Notes: generated by a model not told the origin, from the sequence alone. 64,000 nt of DNA from Amyelois transitella (GCF_032362555.1 NC_083510.1:4987501-5051500); one strand, 5' to 3'; numbered from the stretch's first letter, positions 34,836-48,627 are shown. Program-made: numbers and translations.

Positions 34836-34980
34836 ACACAAACATAAATCGCGCCTCTTACCCGGACGGTTAGGCAGAGACAACATCTTTCCACATAGTG
34901 CATACTTCTTTCGCTTCATCCACATTCATAACTTCCTTCATGCAAACTTGTCGGTTTCAGGTACTCTTGACCTAAATTTT
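34836..34980 (-). repeat. Diverged, 5'-truncated LINE tail
   Basis: Aligns with the last 150 bp of the LINE at 31091 with many substitutions and small deletions (CGCGCCTCTTACCCGGACGG, CATACTTCTTTCGCTTCATC, CATTCATAACTTCCTTCATG on the plus strand). An older insertion than the two long copies. Confidence 0.75.
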
Positions 34981-35391
34981 TGTCTGTAGTTTGTACATGC
35001 TAATCTCCGAAACTACTGGACCGAATTTGAGGTTATTTTCATTGTATGGTTATTATAAAGGCAAGATTAAGGGTATAATATAAGCCTTATAGACCAGTGA
35101 ATTTCAGTAGACGAATATAAAATAATTGTCGACTCAATCTTAAAAAAATATAATACAAATTGTTAGTTGCCGATGTCTTTTGGATCCGCGGGCGATCGCA
35201 AATAGTCTAATAAAATTTAAAAAGAATGGGGAGCCAATTCGAAAATGTAAGTTCAACGAACGGAACCCTCACCACGCGAGTTAAACTCACACTTGACTTA
35301 GTTTGAGCAATGCGGATTTGATGAGCATGCATTGATTTTTAAACTTTATTGTATTTTTTTTCCTATTAATTTAACAAAATATCATGCGAAG

Positions 35392-35458
35392 TGGAAAGAG
35401 GTAGTCTCTGCCTACCCCTCCGGGAAAGAGGCGTGATTTTATGTGTGTATGTATGTAT
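35392..35458 (+). repeat. Short LINE 3' end, plus orientation
   Basis: GTGGAAAGAGGTAGTCTCTG, CCTACCCCTCCGGGAAAGAG and GCGTGATTTTATG lead to a (TATG)n tail. It matches the last 50 bp of the LINE almost exactly, so it is a recent 5'-truncated insertion. Confidence 0.8.
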
Positions 35459-35639
35459 CATGCGGAACAAAGATGACATGCGACATTCATCATTGGGCTG
35501 AAATCTTGACTGAAATGCAAATACAATATATTTATGTTTATTTTCTCAACAAAAAATTGTTCCCAGAATTATTTAAGTTACCGGTCATTTTATGAGCTAT
35601 TATTACATGTTAATTAATTTCATGTTTGGGTTTATTTTC

Positions 35640-36400
35640 CAGTGCCGTCATCCAGGTATTGGCACAATGCTAACTGCTCTCTACGTAACGGCACAAAGCG
35701 TCACAAAGCACCCCTCTTAAACGGCAAACTCCACGGTTGATTCACAAAAATCAAAACTGGTTCGCATCTTGCGCAAGTGCAGGGGGAACCAACAAGGGCT
35801 TTCGGTTCGGGCCCTTCCGAAATTCGCCGGTGCACAATGCACCCTCCGTACCATCCCCACGCGAGTACTCTTATTATTACACGGCTACGGTTCTTGTCCC
35901 CATATTGTTCATATTATTTTGGTATACGCATGACGCGTCGTGAAGTTTACGTGGTAGAGTGCCGTTACTTTTGAAAGTTTTACAAAAAAATTTGTTAATT
36001 CTTAACTGTCTGTATGGAGTAATTCATCGATATTCGTGAGGAAAATTTCAGATTGCGATTTGTGTGCCCGGAGGTACTTAATTAGCTCGGTCGTTGATTC
36101 TGTCACCTTATATTGGCAGCGAAGGGAAGTCTTAAGGTTTCGAACGTTGCGGTCGTCTCAAGTTGCTTTTCTCATGAGTGGACGTGCGTGTAAAATTATA
36201 ACTTGAGAATAATATGTGCGGCAGGAGCGTCTGATGCACGGTGCGCCTCGAGCAGCGCTCGCTCGACTTTGTAGTAAACGGGCATATCGATCGTGGACTA
36301 CCCTGTTTTCCCTGAAATGCGTGCCTACTGTGTATTCGGTGATCGTTTCGATTTGGCGGGAGCCACATTTCCGAGAATCTGCGTATGAAGCAAATTCGGT
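35640..36400 (+). other. GC-richer island, possible non-coding first exon ending at a donor
   Basis: This stretch is less AT-rich than its surroundings. It holds an acceptor-like GTTTATTTTCCAG ending at 35642, and a good donor (ATTCG|GTGAGTTAC) at about 36399. Short frames show no domain. It may be a leader exon of a plus-strand gene with a very long first intron. Weakly supported. Confidence 0.25.
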
Positions 36401-37470
36401 GAGTTACAAACATTGAGACCATGGACACTGATCCACCCCGTTTGTATTATCTAAAACTTTTTCTCAGATTACATTATATTGGATTTGATTTGACATGAAC
36501 TTTGCTACGAGTACTATGGGTAACAATTTGCATTGTTTATCTACGTAAATCCTGAAAAAGCTTACTATAATTGCTTTAAAATGAAGATTCCCTTTCTTAA
36601 ATATCACACTTTATTTAAGTACCTTGTTATTTACTTACTACGTTTGTTTAAAGAATATAATTCCAATCATTGAGCTCTTTGAAATTCATCGTTACCTATT
36701 CATAAACAGAAAATTATTCATTATCAGAAAAAAAACCTGAATATGTTATTTTGTTGACTTAATATTTTGTTCGAGTCATAAGTAGACTGACAATGTTTTA
36801 AGCTTGTTAGAATAGAAAAGTTTCAGCAGATCTTTGGCGAACAAAGCTCCTGTTAAAGCCCTCTGACATGTCAATGACCTCGTAGCATCAAGAGATTTCG
36901 ACGATATTGCGAATGTTACCGAATAAATTCTAGAACAAAGCAGGTTAAGAAAAATAACGAAAGTTTTAATTAAGTATTTTTGCTTTGATGAAATGGTAAG
37001 TTTATGTGACAATTTTGATAGTAGAATTTCTAAGTTACCATTTTAATGATGTGCCTGCTGAGGAAAACGACATTGTGCACAGACAAATGAATGGAAATAA
37101 ATTCTTTTTTTGTTATATCCAGAGCGGTATATTACACGATTAGGTACTTAGTTCCGAATCCATGTTGTGTAAATTGCTAAGACTCCAACCTATGTTATTC
37201 GTAGTAGTATGTATTGAAGTAATGAAATAAAGGGATATTATTGATTTTTTTACTATTTTATATTTTCGTTGCTTTTGATAGCATGTTCACGTGATCAACT
37301 CAATGTAGTCTAGTAATATAATTTAATATTTGTGGTTGCCAATTAAACAAAAATTTGTTGTTTATGAAGTTATCGATTTCAGTGGTAACGGCACCCTCGT
37401 ACGACCGTATTCCCGAAAATTGTCGCATCATCATTTATATATATAGATACTATACTTAATATTTCCTATT
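36401..37470. other. Non-coding stretch
   Basis: AT-rich; nothing recognised. Confidence 0.4.
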
Positions 37471-37551
37471 ACGTCTATATTCCTTGCGGGGAAGACAGAG
37501 CCAACAGTGTCGCAAAGACTGAAACGGTCACGTTCAGTTGTATGGCTTAAT
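37471..37551 (-). repeat. SINE family A 3' fragment
   Basis: On the plus strand it reads ACGTCTATATTCCTTGCGGG, GAAGACAGAGCCAACAG and TCACGTTCAGTTGTATGGC, the complement of the family A tail. Confidence 0.65.
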
Positions 37552-37774
37552 ACTTATACTTTTATTGCAAATGTTTCAGATACAAAAATTTAAACTTAAT
37601 CCAAATCGCTACTACTTACTAACTCAGCTGGAAGTGCGAAACTACTTTATTTGGGCAAGGCTTAATGCGTATTTATTATATCTTGCTGTTATGTGCTTGT
37701 GTTTAGTACCTACCCCTATATAATTTTTAGAATCTATTGCTACAGCTTTGCCTGGGTGCAGAATTTATATATAT

Positions 37775-37815
37775 AAAAGACATATCTTTGTATTTAATAC
37801 AAAGATATGTCTTTT
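37775..37815. repeat. Perfect palindrome, 20-bp arms, 1-bp centre
   Basis: AAAAGACATATCTTTGTATT at 37775-37794 is exactly complementary to 37796-37815. Confidence 0.9.
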
Positions 37816-40800
37816 CAAAGAAACTCATATAAACCTATTAATAGTACCGGGAAAAAGATATGTCATTTGAGATAGAAAGATAAAATGTTAATTCATATTA
37901 TTTTTCTCAAAGTTTTACTGTCATATAGATCTTTATACATGGGACGTATTTAGCCAGTCTTTAGGTTCTTAGGAGTATACCGCAGGTAACGTCGCTAGAT
38001 GTTAATATGTTTTCATCACATGTTTTGGAAGTTAAATTTGAATTTCATGAAATAATATAACAATGCCAACGTTCATACATTTTTATAAGTTTTAATAATG
38101 ATAGTCAATTTCTAACGGTTTGTATTGACTTAGTAAGTTATATCACGCGCATATAGTAATCGCGGTGGCCATCTCATCTAGAATTAGCATTTATATTGCC
38201 CGGCCTCGCACTGCAATCGTACGTCAACCCGTATCTGCCTCTGACAAGGTGGGATTCCTGGAGCTACGTCAACAACAAATTCACAATCTGTTGTAGTAAG
38301 TCCAGAATACATTTCAAAGCTTGCAACTACCCGCTTTTAATTTACAAACAGTTTCTTCATTTGTTTTGGCAGGAAGGTGTTTGGGACAGTTTTAGCAATT
38401 TTCAAGTCTCCTTATAAACTTATTGAGCCTAGCCAAAGACGAAAGTTCTTTTCTTGACCTGATATGGGATCCAACTGATTCCTTTTAACTTAGCATTTTA
38501 AAAGTATTTATGTGCTATTCTTTATTAAATATTCTGTACAATAAAATAATACACAAAACAAACTCTATGTTGCCTGGAAGTATTTTCGTTACACATAGTT
38601 CAATTCAATTTACATTGTTTGCTGCTAAAAGAAATAATTTTTTGATATTAGTAAATTGATATCAAGTAAATATAGGGAAATAAATTATTATTTATGGTGA
38701 AAGAGTATGACCATCTCATTTTTTCCCTTGGGTGATATAGGAGCCGACTAAGTTAGTGTAAGTACTTCACTCTTTCTCTAGAGTAAAACCTTATCGCAAA
38801 TGTATTTAAAGCATTCATTTTATTAAGAGCTTGCATAGAAACGTTTCGAAGTCTGTTATTTTTATTAAAAATTTAAACGATTTTAATTGGTTTGCTGTTT
38901 ATGCTCTATTATTTGATAAAATCACAATTAAAAGCTACAAGTTCTTATGTACGGTAAATACCTATGTAGGTACCTACTAAATTTTGATAAAAAATATTTT
39001 TGTTCGCAATGTAATTTTATTAAAAATTTTATTTGCAGATATTATATTACAACCACATATCCATAATCTTATCATTTTTTCAAAGAAATTATACTTTTAC
39101 GTTATCATTGAAATCTGTGTAGGTATACAATCACTTTACTTAAGTTATATTATAAACTACTAAGGCAATTGATATTGTATGAAAGTATGCTATTTCTTAA
39201 CATGTCAGGTACTTGATACTGCACATTTCATTTCTATATAATTTGTATTATAGACGTATAGAACATATGCTGTTGCTTTAGTTGGCTAGGTAGGCGACAT
39301 CGGAGACGCCTTCTCGCGTTACACACAATCCCTTAAGTCCTAGTTTGATGCAATATTCAATAACTAATATTTATTTTAATTTGCAATAGTTTCAAGCAGA
39401 GAACCTACGGAAAAATTATTATAACTACAGGTTACTCATATGATTATTAAATAATTTGAATGAGATACAAGCTCCGCTTAGTTCAGACACCACTCTCTCA
39501 CTATTTCATCTTTAATTTCAGATACTTTTGAAGTAATAATAATAAATGTTCGTCCAATAAATTACTTAGATTGTGGAGAAAAACAAGTGAATTTTGAATT
39601 TAGAATCAATATAACAACAAATGAAACGCAAAGCAGAATATGTGGGACGCGGGATCAACATAACGCATAGCGTATAGTCAACAGCATAATATCACGTTAC
39701 CCTGCATGAAACTCTATGGCGAGATAATAGAGGCGAAAATGCAGTGAATTTGGGTAGGTTGATATGCTATTGACTGTACATCCCCGTTGGCGAAGCTTTG
39801 GCGGACGGTTCCAACAGATTTGTGTTTGAATTATTCATCTCCTATTTCTATCCGCCGCTTGCTCTAATACAGGATTTTTAGCCTTTTCAGGATTTACCCC
39901 GAAATCAAGTTGTTGAAGAGTAATAATTTTTTTCGTCGGTCAAACAGACGTCGAAAGTTTTTGGTTCCACAAACATTTTATTGGCTTTTAATTACCTATT
40001 GTTTTCTTTTTGAAGCACGTCAAACTTATGGATTCTATAGTACAATTAGAGACAAATATTCGTAAAAAGGTAATTTGGTACAAATTTCTAAAAATATATA
40101 CTTAATAGTTTCAATATGTGTATACATAATTTTATTGAAAGTCTTAGTCCAAAAATATAAAATTATGGTATTATTCTCATGCACGCATGTTCAATTTTTA
40201 TTTCCGCGAGACGTGGCTTAAATATTTTGCTTCCATTATTTTTCCTTTGATGTTAACGTATGTATTTCATAGCTTTTAAAAGGGAAGAAGAAAAAGTATC
40301 GTATAAAACGTAACTTGTATTTCCACCGCAGTGTTATGAAACTAATAAGAAGGTGTATTTTAGTATAAATACGATACACTTATAAATCAATAACTTGATA
40401 ATAGTAATTCTACATCATGACCTGACTGGGAATCGAATCCGGGAGTCTAAATTATAGAAAGATTATCGGGGATACAGACTGTGCTCAGTGAGGCTATACT
40501 AACATCACATTCTCTTATGGAGTAAAGCACATAGTCGCTATACACGAAGGCAGCTACTAGCCGAAAGGTCCATGCATATAAATAAGTAATTCGAATTAAC
40601 AAAACATTTTTAAATTGACGAAACTAATTGAATTTCTCGGTGTCCTCGCAAAACACGTGTCACGGATAAAGTTTCAATCCTTAACGGCTATTTATCTGAA
40701 GCAATAAGAAATTAATGTCAATCCCAGATCAAAGGGATTAAAGAAACCGTCTGATGGAGCTGCGAAAAGGATCCATGACGTGGAAACTTTTTCTACGTTT

Positions 40801-41033
40801 ATTTTGGATTAATTCGATATGATATAGAATGTAAGAAAAAGAAGAATACAGTTTTTATTCTATCTACCTTATATGGAAATAATTCTTCCTACATATTATT
40901 GAGCGTTAAGACATTATAAGAATTCGATACTTTTAACTTTATTATTTTTTCAAATGATAAAATGAAACAAAGTACTATGCAACTCTTCCGTTTCTGTTAG
41001 GTACTAAATGTGAGTCTGAATACTTAATATATA
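37816..41033. other. Non-coding stretch with a possible tRNA-derived remnant
   Basis: No coding exon is recognised. Around 40430-40450 the minus strand has CCCGGATTCGATTCCCAGTC, close to a pol III B-box, in a context like the 3' part of tRNA-derived SINEs; no A-box or tRNA fold is seen. Confidence 0.35.
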
Positions 41034-41228
41034 CTAGAGGCCGCCCGCGACTTCGTCCGCATGGAAACCCTATCAATCCCGCGGGAACTCTGGGATAAAA
41101 AGTAGCCTATGTGTTATTCTGGGTCTTCAGCTACCTACATACCAAATTTCATGGTAATCGGTTCAGTAGTTTTTGCGTGAAAGAGTAACAAACATCCATA
41201 CTTTCGCCTTTATAATAGTAGTAGGAAG
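41034..41228 (+). repeat. Lepidopteran interspersed repeat (CGCGACTTCGTCCGC type)
   Basis: Starts GGCCGCCCGCGACTTCGTCC, followed by TCCCGCGGGAACTCTGGGAT, AAAAAGTAGCCTATGTGTTA and TCGGTTCAGTAGTTTTTGCG, and ends near TTTCGCCTTTATAATAGTAG. I recognise this as a very common interspersed sequence in moths and butterflies; whether it is the 3' end of a LINE or a SINE is not decided here. Confidence 0.65.
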
Positions 41229-43770
41229 TAGGATGTACCTCTAGTCTACAACTGTGATAATAACACAGCTACATTAATCGGGCGTAGGTTACGGATCTGA
41301 ATTCATTCATGACAGGGTAGAGACGATTTCCTGTAATTTCAGTGAGAAGAATCCAATCCTCGAAATCAAAATTGACTTTCTAAATAAAAGGAGAACAACA
41401 AACAAAAACAGATTTTCTTATTTACTTTCTTGTTACATTGAATGTTATTACAGAATGTCAAGGCAAGTAGTTGACGGCGACGACCTGTCTATTACATTTG
41501 TGACACTGTAAAGCTTATGTATTTTCCCTCGGAACATCGCTTTTATTTTTTCTCTCAAAGTAAATAGCGACGGTCGTGATGAAATTCGCAGTGGCGGCCG
41601 TGCGTGCCTTATCTCTGAACGTAGAGGCTTACCTCTTATAACCTTTCTCCTACCCTTTTTGCCTCATATTATGCGCATTTGTACCTTTTAATATTAAATT
41701 ATAACTATGAGGGTTCTGGTTTATATCCGTGCGTAAACTATAGAAGGAATGTTTTCAATATACCTATTGAAAAGTGCCTTAAAATTCTTTATAACCGAAT
41801 AAACAGTGTCTTTAATCTTTGTGTATAATATATGTTAATATAAAAGGTTACTGACTTAAAAAAGCGTAGTTGAAATTATAGAATGTTTTGCTCTGAAATC
41901 AGCAATAATTGTAAAGTCATGAAGTAGACGCATACCTACATAAAAGAACGTAACGTACGTTCATTTTCCGAGAATGTTAGTTTGTAACGTGTTTTCTAGA
42001 TAGAAAGCGTCGGATCTAACAAAATATTATCCCAGACGTTATCGGGTTATATAAAGACATCAAGTCATAGCAGTTAAACTTGCAAGTACCAAGAGCAGAC
42101 TGCGTGACGCCAGCCACCCTTTGGCTTGCGTCGCCTGCCGCATATTGATGGCCACTAAAACATAACTATCGGCCATCTTGTGAACGGCTCTTATTACTTA
42201 CCATCTTTCTCATAAAACATTTTTTGTTAATTTTGTGAAATGTATAAAATTATTTGCTCAATTCTGACTTGAAATTTAAATATCCAATCATTAAGCTGCA
42301 TACCGACTATCATCTGAACGGGTATTATGTCCTATTCACTCTCTGTTAATTTTATGAACTGCATCAAATACTTTGATAAAACTGCTTTGCAAAAAAAAAA
42401 TATTTTTTGAGAGCCTGCGTGAAAATATCTCCATTTCCATAGTCCTTACGATGTGAAGAGCTAACGAACAAAGTTACTTTCGCATGTATAATATTAGTTG
42501 GGACTCCTAATATATTTATCTGTTCTGGACTACCTACCTTTTTCCAGTGGAAAAATTCCAGTAATCTTTCTATGCCTAGATTAAAATTATTTGTGTATTG
42601 ATCAATATTTTGGCATAGGTACTTTATTATAGAATATCATTTCTGTAAATTGAGAATTTAAATTTATAATGCAAATGATGCACTTCATTGTCTCAGAAGG
42701 TAAGCAATACTTCGAATAATGATGAATAATTTAGTCTATTCGGAAAACACAATGGCCTACCTTGGAACTACTAAATGCAAATCAGTTTATAAAATATAAA
42801 CGGTCTTCTAGGAAACAATTTCTGTATGGATCATATAACGTTCCTGTAACAGTAAAATTTAATTAATTAAAGCGTAACAAATATTGGCACTGGCGAAATT
42901 ATTTTGAAATGAAATCTGTAATATGCTGTGTAAACTGGAGTTATTGGAAATAAGATGAAAACAATTTGCCATTTATCAAAACGGTTCGGTTTGTGTTTAA
43001 ATTTTTAGTTAAACCAACACACACACACACATTAAAAAAACAAAAAAGAACTTGCACAAAGCTTTTCATTTGTTTATAAAGATATTATTCTTGTTAAATT
43101 TGGTAGTTTGTAGAACTTGCTGTTTCTTATCCTAATGTAATGCCCTCTGGCTGAAATGTATCGATATCTTTGTGTGAAAATCCAATTAAGGTTCGACGTG
43201 CCCAAATCATCAATAACCTCAACAGCGAAATCCGTCAGTATACAAAGATCCCGAAGATTGGGCGATAAATACTTGTCTATTTACTTTGTAGATGGCGAAC
43301 CTTATCTCATAATAAGTTCCTCTGCTGGGGGCTTCGGTAGCGCAATGGCCTCCGCGGGGCGCTTGGTCGATAAAAGTTATTTAATAACAAGAAACACTCC
43401 GCTCCTGCGATCCAGAGCCGCGAAGGCGTGATCAGACTTGCTATTTTAACCCTCAGAGCGGCAGTATAAACGCTACACTCGTTTAATAAACATTCATATT
43501 GTAGTTCTATATGCGGGTCTCTAGTGACTTTTTTAGATACACTTGATATTATATTTAATACAAGAAGTAGCTTTTGCTTGCCAGCTGAATCACTGATCTG
43601 GGAGGTCTATTCACGAAGCTTGACAAAGCAACGACGACGAGTCTTAAGTAAACCGAAATAATAGAAAGAGGGAGAATATAAGATAGGTCTTGTCAACCTT
43701 GCAATGGTCATTATTATGATTGTTGTTTGTTGTACTGTAAGAACTTAGATAAATTCAAAACGAGCAAAGT
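41229..43770. other. Non-coding stretch
   Basis: AT-rich. A short (CA)n run lies at about 43016-43031. A frame at 43156-43431 has no recognised domain; it overlaps TAGCGCAATGG (about 43338-43348), a tRNA A-box-like string without a matching B-box. No gene called. Confidence 0.4.
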
Positions 43771-43771
43771 T

Positions 43772-43850
43772 GGGGGTTCTCCTATGACCACGATCCTGGG
43801 TTGGTAAATCAGGTTTTAACTCGAAACGACTCCCGTTGCATCATGATTAC
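43772..43850 (-). repeat. SINE family B fragment
   Basis: On the plus strand: ATGACCACGATCCTGGGTTG, AATCAGGTTTTAACTCGAAA, CGACTCCCGTTGCA, the complement of the family B core. Confidence 0.55.
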
Positions 43851-45370
43851 ACATCATGTCGTTCATGTGCTCTTTTCCCTCACATTTTCCTCGCCGCATG
43901 AGCATAAGTCAAAATTATTTAATCTCAGAAAAACAACAAGTTTCTTACCGTTCGTTGCGAGATTATGATACTTTAACATTAATTACAGCAAGAGATTATA
44001 AGTTACCATTTTTACTCATTCAATTGTTTTAAAAACAACTAAAACTGCGAAAGTCTTTCTCTCATCTTTGGGTTTCCCCTTTTATTATCATTTTCCACAC
44101 CCTAAAATGATTGTTCTAGTCCAAAAACGGCAAAGCATGAAATGAATGACGTCTATCACATTCGTAGGTCAAGTCAGCCGTACTACAACTATTGTTTCTG
44201 CCATATCGTCGATCAGATTTAATTTCGTATCAGGTATTGTTAGGTATTAGCTGTTGAATTGATACTATCGACAGACCAGTTTCTTTGCTTGACCTTTATA
44301 ATAATAGAAATATATTAGAGCACGCCAGCGGCTCCTCCCTCGGAATATGAAAAATCACCATAATTCCCGTTCCTGTGGGTTTTCAGGAATCGTCTCCTAG
44401 TGCATCCTTAAAACACATAAAGAACTACGCCAACACTACAAATTTCAAGTCTCTAGACCCAGCGTGATTTGATATGTCATTCACTTTCTTCTTTCGTAAA
44501 TTTTGATGAAGGTAAGAAAGTCTATATGTATTCCAGAAAAAATATTTTATAAGTAGGCTATCGGCAATAATATCAGGGATGGGATTAGGAGCTCAACCCT
44601 TCTCCAATAACTCTCATACCTGGTTCTGAATCGAAACAGCCTTTAGAAAAGGCACGTTAATATTCTTGTAAATAATATGAGAGCAAAAGATTCCTAATAT
44701 GCATTGATGCATAAATAAACTGTGTTTAATTTAGAATTTCTGTTACCATGTTTAAAAGTCCACATAAAGCTTAACTTGCCAAAATTAATAATAAAATAAA
44801 TTTTGCTCCCGTGTAAGTCTAAAGTCAATGTTAATCCTGAAAGTTTTTTTTGTAACTTTTTTTAAATCGGTCTAGTAGTTCTTGATAGAAGGTATTCGTT
44901 GCAAACAAATATTCTATTTATTTTCGTATTTAAGTATGAATTTTCAAGTTATAACATCCTAACTAACATACCTATTTATAAATAAGAAAGTAAGTTTGTT
45001 TATTGGCACTTCCCGCATTATCTACTGAAATATCTGAAACAATCTTCCTGAAATTTTGCGTATATATAATTTAGAGTTTGGCGAAGGATATAAGGTATCT
45101 CCTGATAAATACTAAGTTTCCGTGGCATTTGCCAAAAACCTATAACTAAACAGGCAGAGCCGCAGGTATATGCTAGTATTTCAAACGTCAAAATGTATAT
45201 AAAGGATTTAGTGGAATACTTTGTAACAAAAATATATACTTACATCTAGCAGATTTAATTGAATTTCAATTTAATATTTTAATCAATATTGTTCTCACTC
45301 CTAGAAGTTACTAGAAATATTTACTGGCATTTGTTACTTAAAGTTGTTGTAAGTAATTTCTATTCCAGTG
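43851..45370. other. Non-coding stretch before LINE copy 2
   Basis: AT-rich, with diverged interspersed-repeat edges around 45000-45180 (TGAAATTTTGCGTATATA and similar). No gene was seen. Confidence 0.4.
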
Positions 45371-45385
45371 AGAAAATATAATAAC

Positions 45386-48300
45386 ATACATACATAAACT
45401 CACGCCTCTTTCCCGGAGGGGTAGGCAGAGACTACCTCTTTCCACTTGCCACGATCCCTGCATACTTCCTTTGCTTCATCCACATTCATAACTCTCTTCA
45501 TGCAAGCTCGGCGGTTTCGGGCACTTTTGACCTGACCCTTCACCAGGACGTCCTTAATTTGATCAAGATATGTTCGTCTAGGTCTTCCCACCCCGACCTT
45601 TCCCTCCACACTCTCCTTGTATATCTGCTTAGTCAACCTGTTTTCATTCATCCTCTCCACATGACCGAACCATCTCAACATACCCTTTTCTATTCCTGTA
45701 ACTACATCTTCTTTCACATCACAACATTCCCTTATCACGCTGTTCCTTATCCGGTCACTCAATTTCACACCCAACATACTCCTTAACGCTCTCATTTCCA
45801 CTGCATTTATTCTGCTTTCGTGCTTCTTTTGCCATACCCAACTTTCACTCCCATACATTAATGTCGGGACCAACACGCCCCTGTGCACAGCCAGTCGAGC
45901 CTTTTTGGATAGTTTCTGACTGCTCATAAAGGCATGCAAAGCTCCATTCACCATGTTCCCCGCGTTCACTCTCCTTTCAATATCACTATCACACTTGCCA
46001 TCTGATGTAAACTTTGATCCTAGATATACAAACTCTTTCACTTGCTCAACTTTTCTCTCAATCTTTCCTCCAATCAAAATATTACATGCTGTCATTTCTT
46101 TCTCCATTTCAAAAACCAGTGTTTTAGTTTTACTTACGTTCACTTTCATTCCTTTCTCTATAAAGCTTCATGCATACAGTTTACCATCTCCTGTATCCTG
46201 ATCGTCGGCATAGAGCAGACATTTGACGAGTAATTCATTCATCCTTAATCCACTTTCAGACTCTTTCAAATCTGTCAAACAACTATCCATAAATAGGTTG
46301 AACAGCCACGGTGACGCAACACATCCCTGCCTAACACCTTTCTCAATCTTAAACCCTTCAGTGTGCGCTCCGTTTATCCTGACACAAGCACTCGAATCCT
46401 CATATAAGGATTTCAGTGCTCGTATCAAGAGACTGCTCACCCCATGCATAGAAAGTGCTGACCACAATTCATTCCTCTCAACTCTGTCATAGGCCTTTTC
46501 CAAATCCACGAATGTGCAATAGACTTTTTGACTCTTGGCCAAAAACTTTTCGGCTATGCACCGCAAAAAAAAGACCTGATCAGTACATCCCATTCCCTTT
46601 CGAAATCCCGCTTGAGCATCCCATATTTTGTCATCAGTTTCATTCCTGACTCTATTAATCAATACCTTAGCATACAATTTGCCGACGACGCTAAGCAGGC
46701 TTATACCACGATAATTTTTGCAGTCCAGTTGTGACCCTTTTCCTTTGTAGTGGCACAATAACAGCCTTACACCAATCTTTTGGTACTCGGCCGCTTCTCC
46801 AACACAAATTGAAAAGGCAGTACAACTGTCTAGCTACGACGCCTTTTCCTGCTTTAAGCATCTCGACCGACACTCTATCATACCCGGCAGCCTTACCCGC
46901 TTTCATACTCTTAAGTGCTTCCACAATTTCAAACATTTCAATTTTGCCTTCCATCTCCTTCTCTTTTTCTTTGCTATAGCAGAACTCTTTCTTATTTTCT
47001 TCCTTTTTTTCAAATAAACTCTCAAAATAGTCCTTCCATATCTTTAGCACACATTCTTCTCCTTTCACAACGCTACCATCCTGGCATCTGATCCTAGTCA
47101 GCTCTCTGGTTATAGTTTTTCCTCGGGCTGACCTTACGGATTTCCAGAATACTTTCAGATTTGACTGAAAGTCTTCTGATAGCCTTTTATCAAAATCCTC
47201 TTTATACTCTTCTTTCTTTCTAATCACAGCTTTCTTAACCAAATCTTTCATTTTTTTATATTCCTTACGTGCTTCATTCACATCCTCATCTATAACCTCT
47301 TGCATTCTTAAGTTAGCTTTTGCTGCTAACAAATCCAGCCATGCTTTCTTCTTTAATCGCACAAGTTCTTGCACATCTTTACTCATCCACGCATTTTTGT
47401 GATTTTTCCCTTTCCTTCTTCTACTTACACCACACACTTCAACAGCTACTTTCACAATTCTTTCTTTAAATTCCTTCCATCTTCAATTTCATCCTTCAGT
47501 CTATTAATATACTTCTTACCTACATCCATATCTTGCAAATTTTCTACTTTCACTCTTTCCAAAGCGCTGGTTTGCTCCCTTACCCTGTGCCGCCAGCGAT
47601 TGAAGATACCCCTTATCCGGGATATCACCAGTAAATGGTCCGAGTCAATGCCAGCACCGCGATATGCACGGGTATCCAGCACTTTGTTCTTCAATCTTTC
47701 ATCTACAATCACAAAGTCTATCATACTTTTTAAAATACCTTCCACTCTTGTATAGGTGTGGATTCCTTTATGTTGAAACATTGAGTTCGACACAAAAAGA
47801 TCCCACTCTAGACAAATTTCTAATACACTTCTTCCATTATCATTCACCTTTTCGTCACCAAACGCACCAAGCACCTTTTCATATCCATCACGCTTTACAC
47901 CCACTCATCCATTAAAATCACCTAACATAATAATCTTCTCATTTGGCTTGGTAACTTTCAATACTTCTCTTACACTATTCCAGAACTCCTCGTTTTCGCT
48001 TTTTGCTGATGTTGTACCCCTCGAACCCACATCCCACGGTGCATAAACACCTAAAACGAAGATCCGAGTGATTCCAACTTTCAGCCTAATCCATAGAAGA
48101 CGAGGGCTGACACACTCATACTCATTCACACACTCAGCCATTCGTGCAGAAAGAATTAGACCGACCCCTTGACAGCCTCGGCTGGTACTGGAAATTCCAG
48201 ACCAATACGCCGTGTAAGGGCCATGCTGCGTCGCGTCGCATCCTTTCCGCTTCCACACATATCCAAACGTCTTTCATCCATCATCTGGCATACTTCCTCA

Positions 48301-48627
48301 ATCTTTTCCTTCATTCCTCCTCTTACATTCATCGTCGCAAAACGGCTTTCAGCAGACCGCATACCGCTCCCGCCGGGAACGAGACGTGATGGGGTGCGGA
48401 CACCATCGCCGCCATTTAGGTGCTTTTTACGGATCATCATGCGATTCCCACGAGACGCAAGGGAACAATTTTGTCCGCCCCAGCAGAGCCCCGCATGCCA
48501 GGGTAAGGCTAGCCATTACCTGGGGGTCGCCCAACCCCATGGCGGAAGTGGCACGCTCGAGACTAGGCTCGCCCCTAGCCATGCATCCATCGGCGCGGCA
48601 GACCTTAGATTGGCAATTTAATTGGCA
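45386..48627 (-). mobile_element. RTE-like LINE, copy 2, defective, with 15-bp target-site duplication
   Basis: Nearly identical to copy 1 along its length. It is flanked by AGAAAATATAATAAC at 45371-45385 and 48628-48642, a clear target-site duplication that fixes both ends. It ends 5' with a repeated TTGGCA-containing stretch and has no SINE head. The tail is (TATG)n like copy 1. Confidence 0.92.
45400..48440 (-). pseudogene. LINE endonuclease/reverse transcriptase, broken
   Basis: Relative to copy 1 this frame carries: a 13-bp net loss near 48255, a Trp-to-stop change right after the GDFNG motif (about 47905), a 31-bp loss near 47480, a 2-bp loss near 46748, a 26-bp net loss near 46192 and a 1-bp loss near 46161. 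The remaining frames are 45400-46149, 46168-46758, 46691-47455, 47452-47904 and 47905-48258. The polymerase YADD motif persists, but no complete protein can be made. Substitutions elsewhere are few, so the copy is young but dead. Confidence 0.9.

Noticed and set aside
36132..36428. 98-residue minus-strand frame in the GC-richer island
   Set aside because: Arg/Ser-rich composition typical of a chance frame in GC-richer DNA; no motif or start context.
40411..40500. Possible tRNA gene on the minus strand
   Set aside because: Only a B-box-like string is present; no fold could be drawn, so it is more likely a tRNA-derived repeat relic.
43016..43031. CRISPR or tandem array
   Set aside because: Only a short CA microsatellite; no spaced repeats anywhere in the window, as expected for an animal genome.
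43156..43431. 91-residue plus-strand frame with a tRNA A-box-like string
   Set aside because: No recognisable domain; the A-box string lacks a B-box and a cloverleaf partner.
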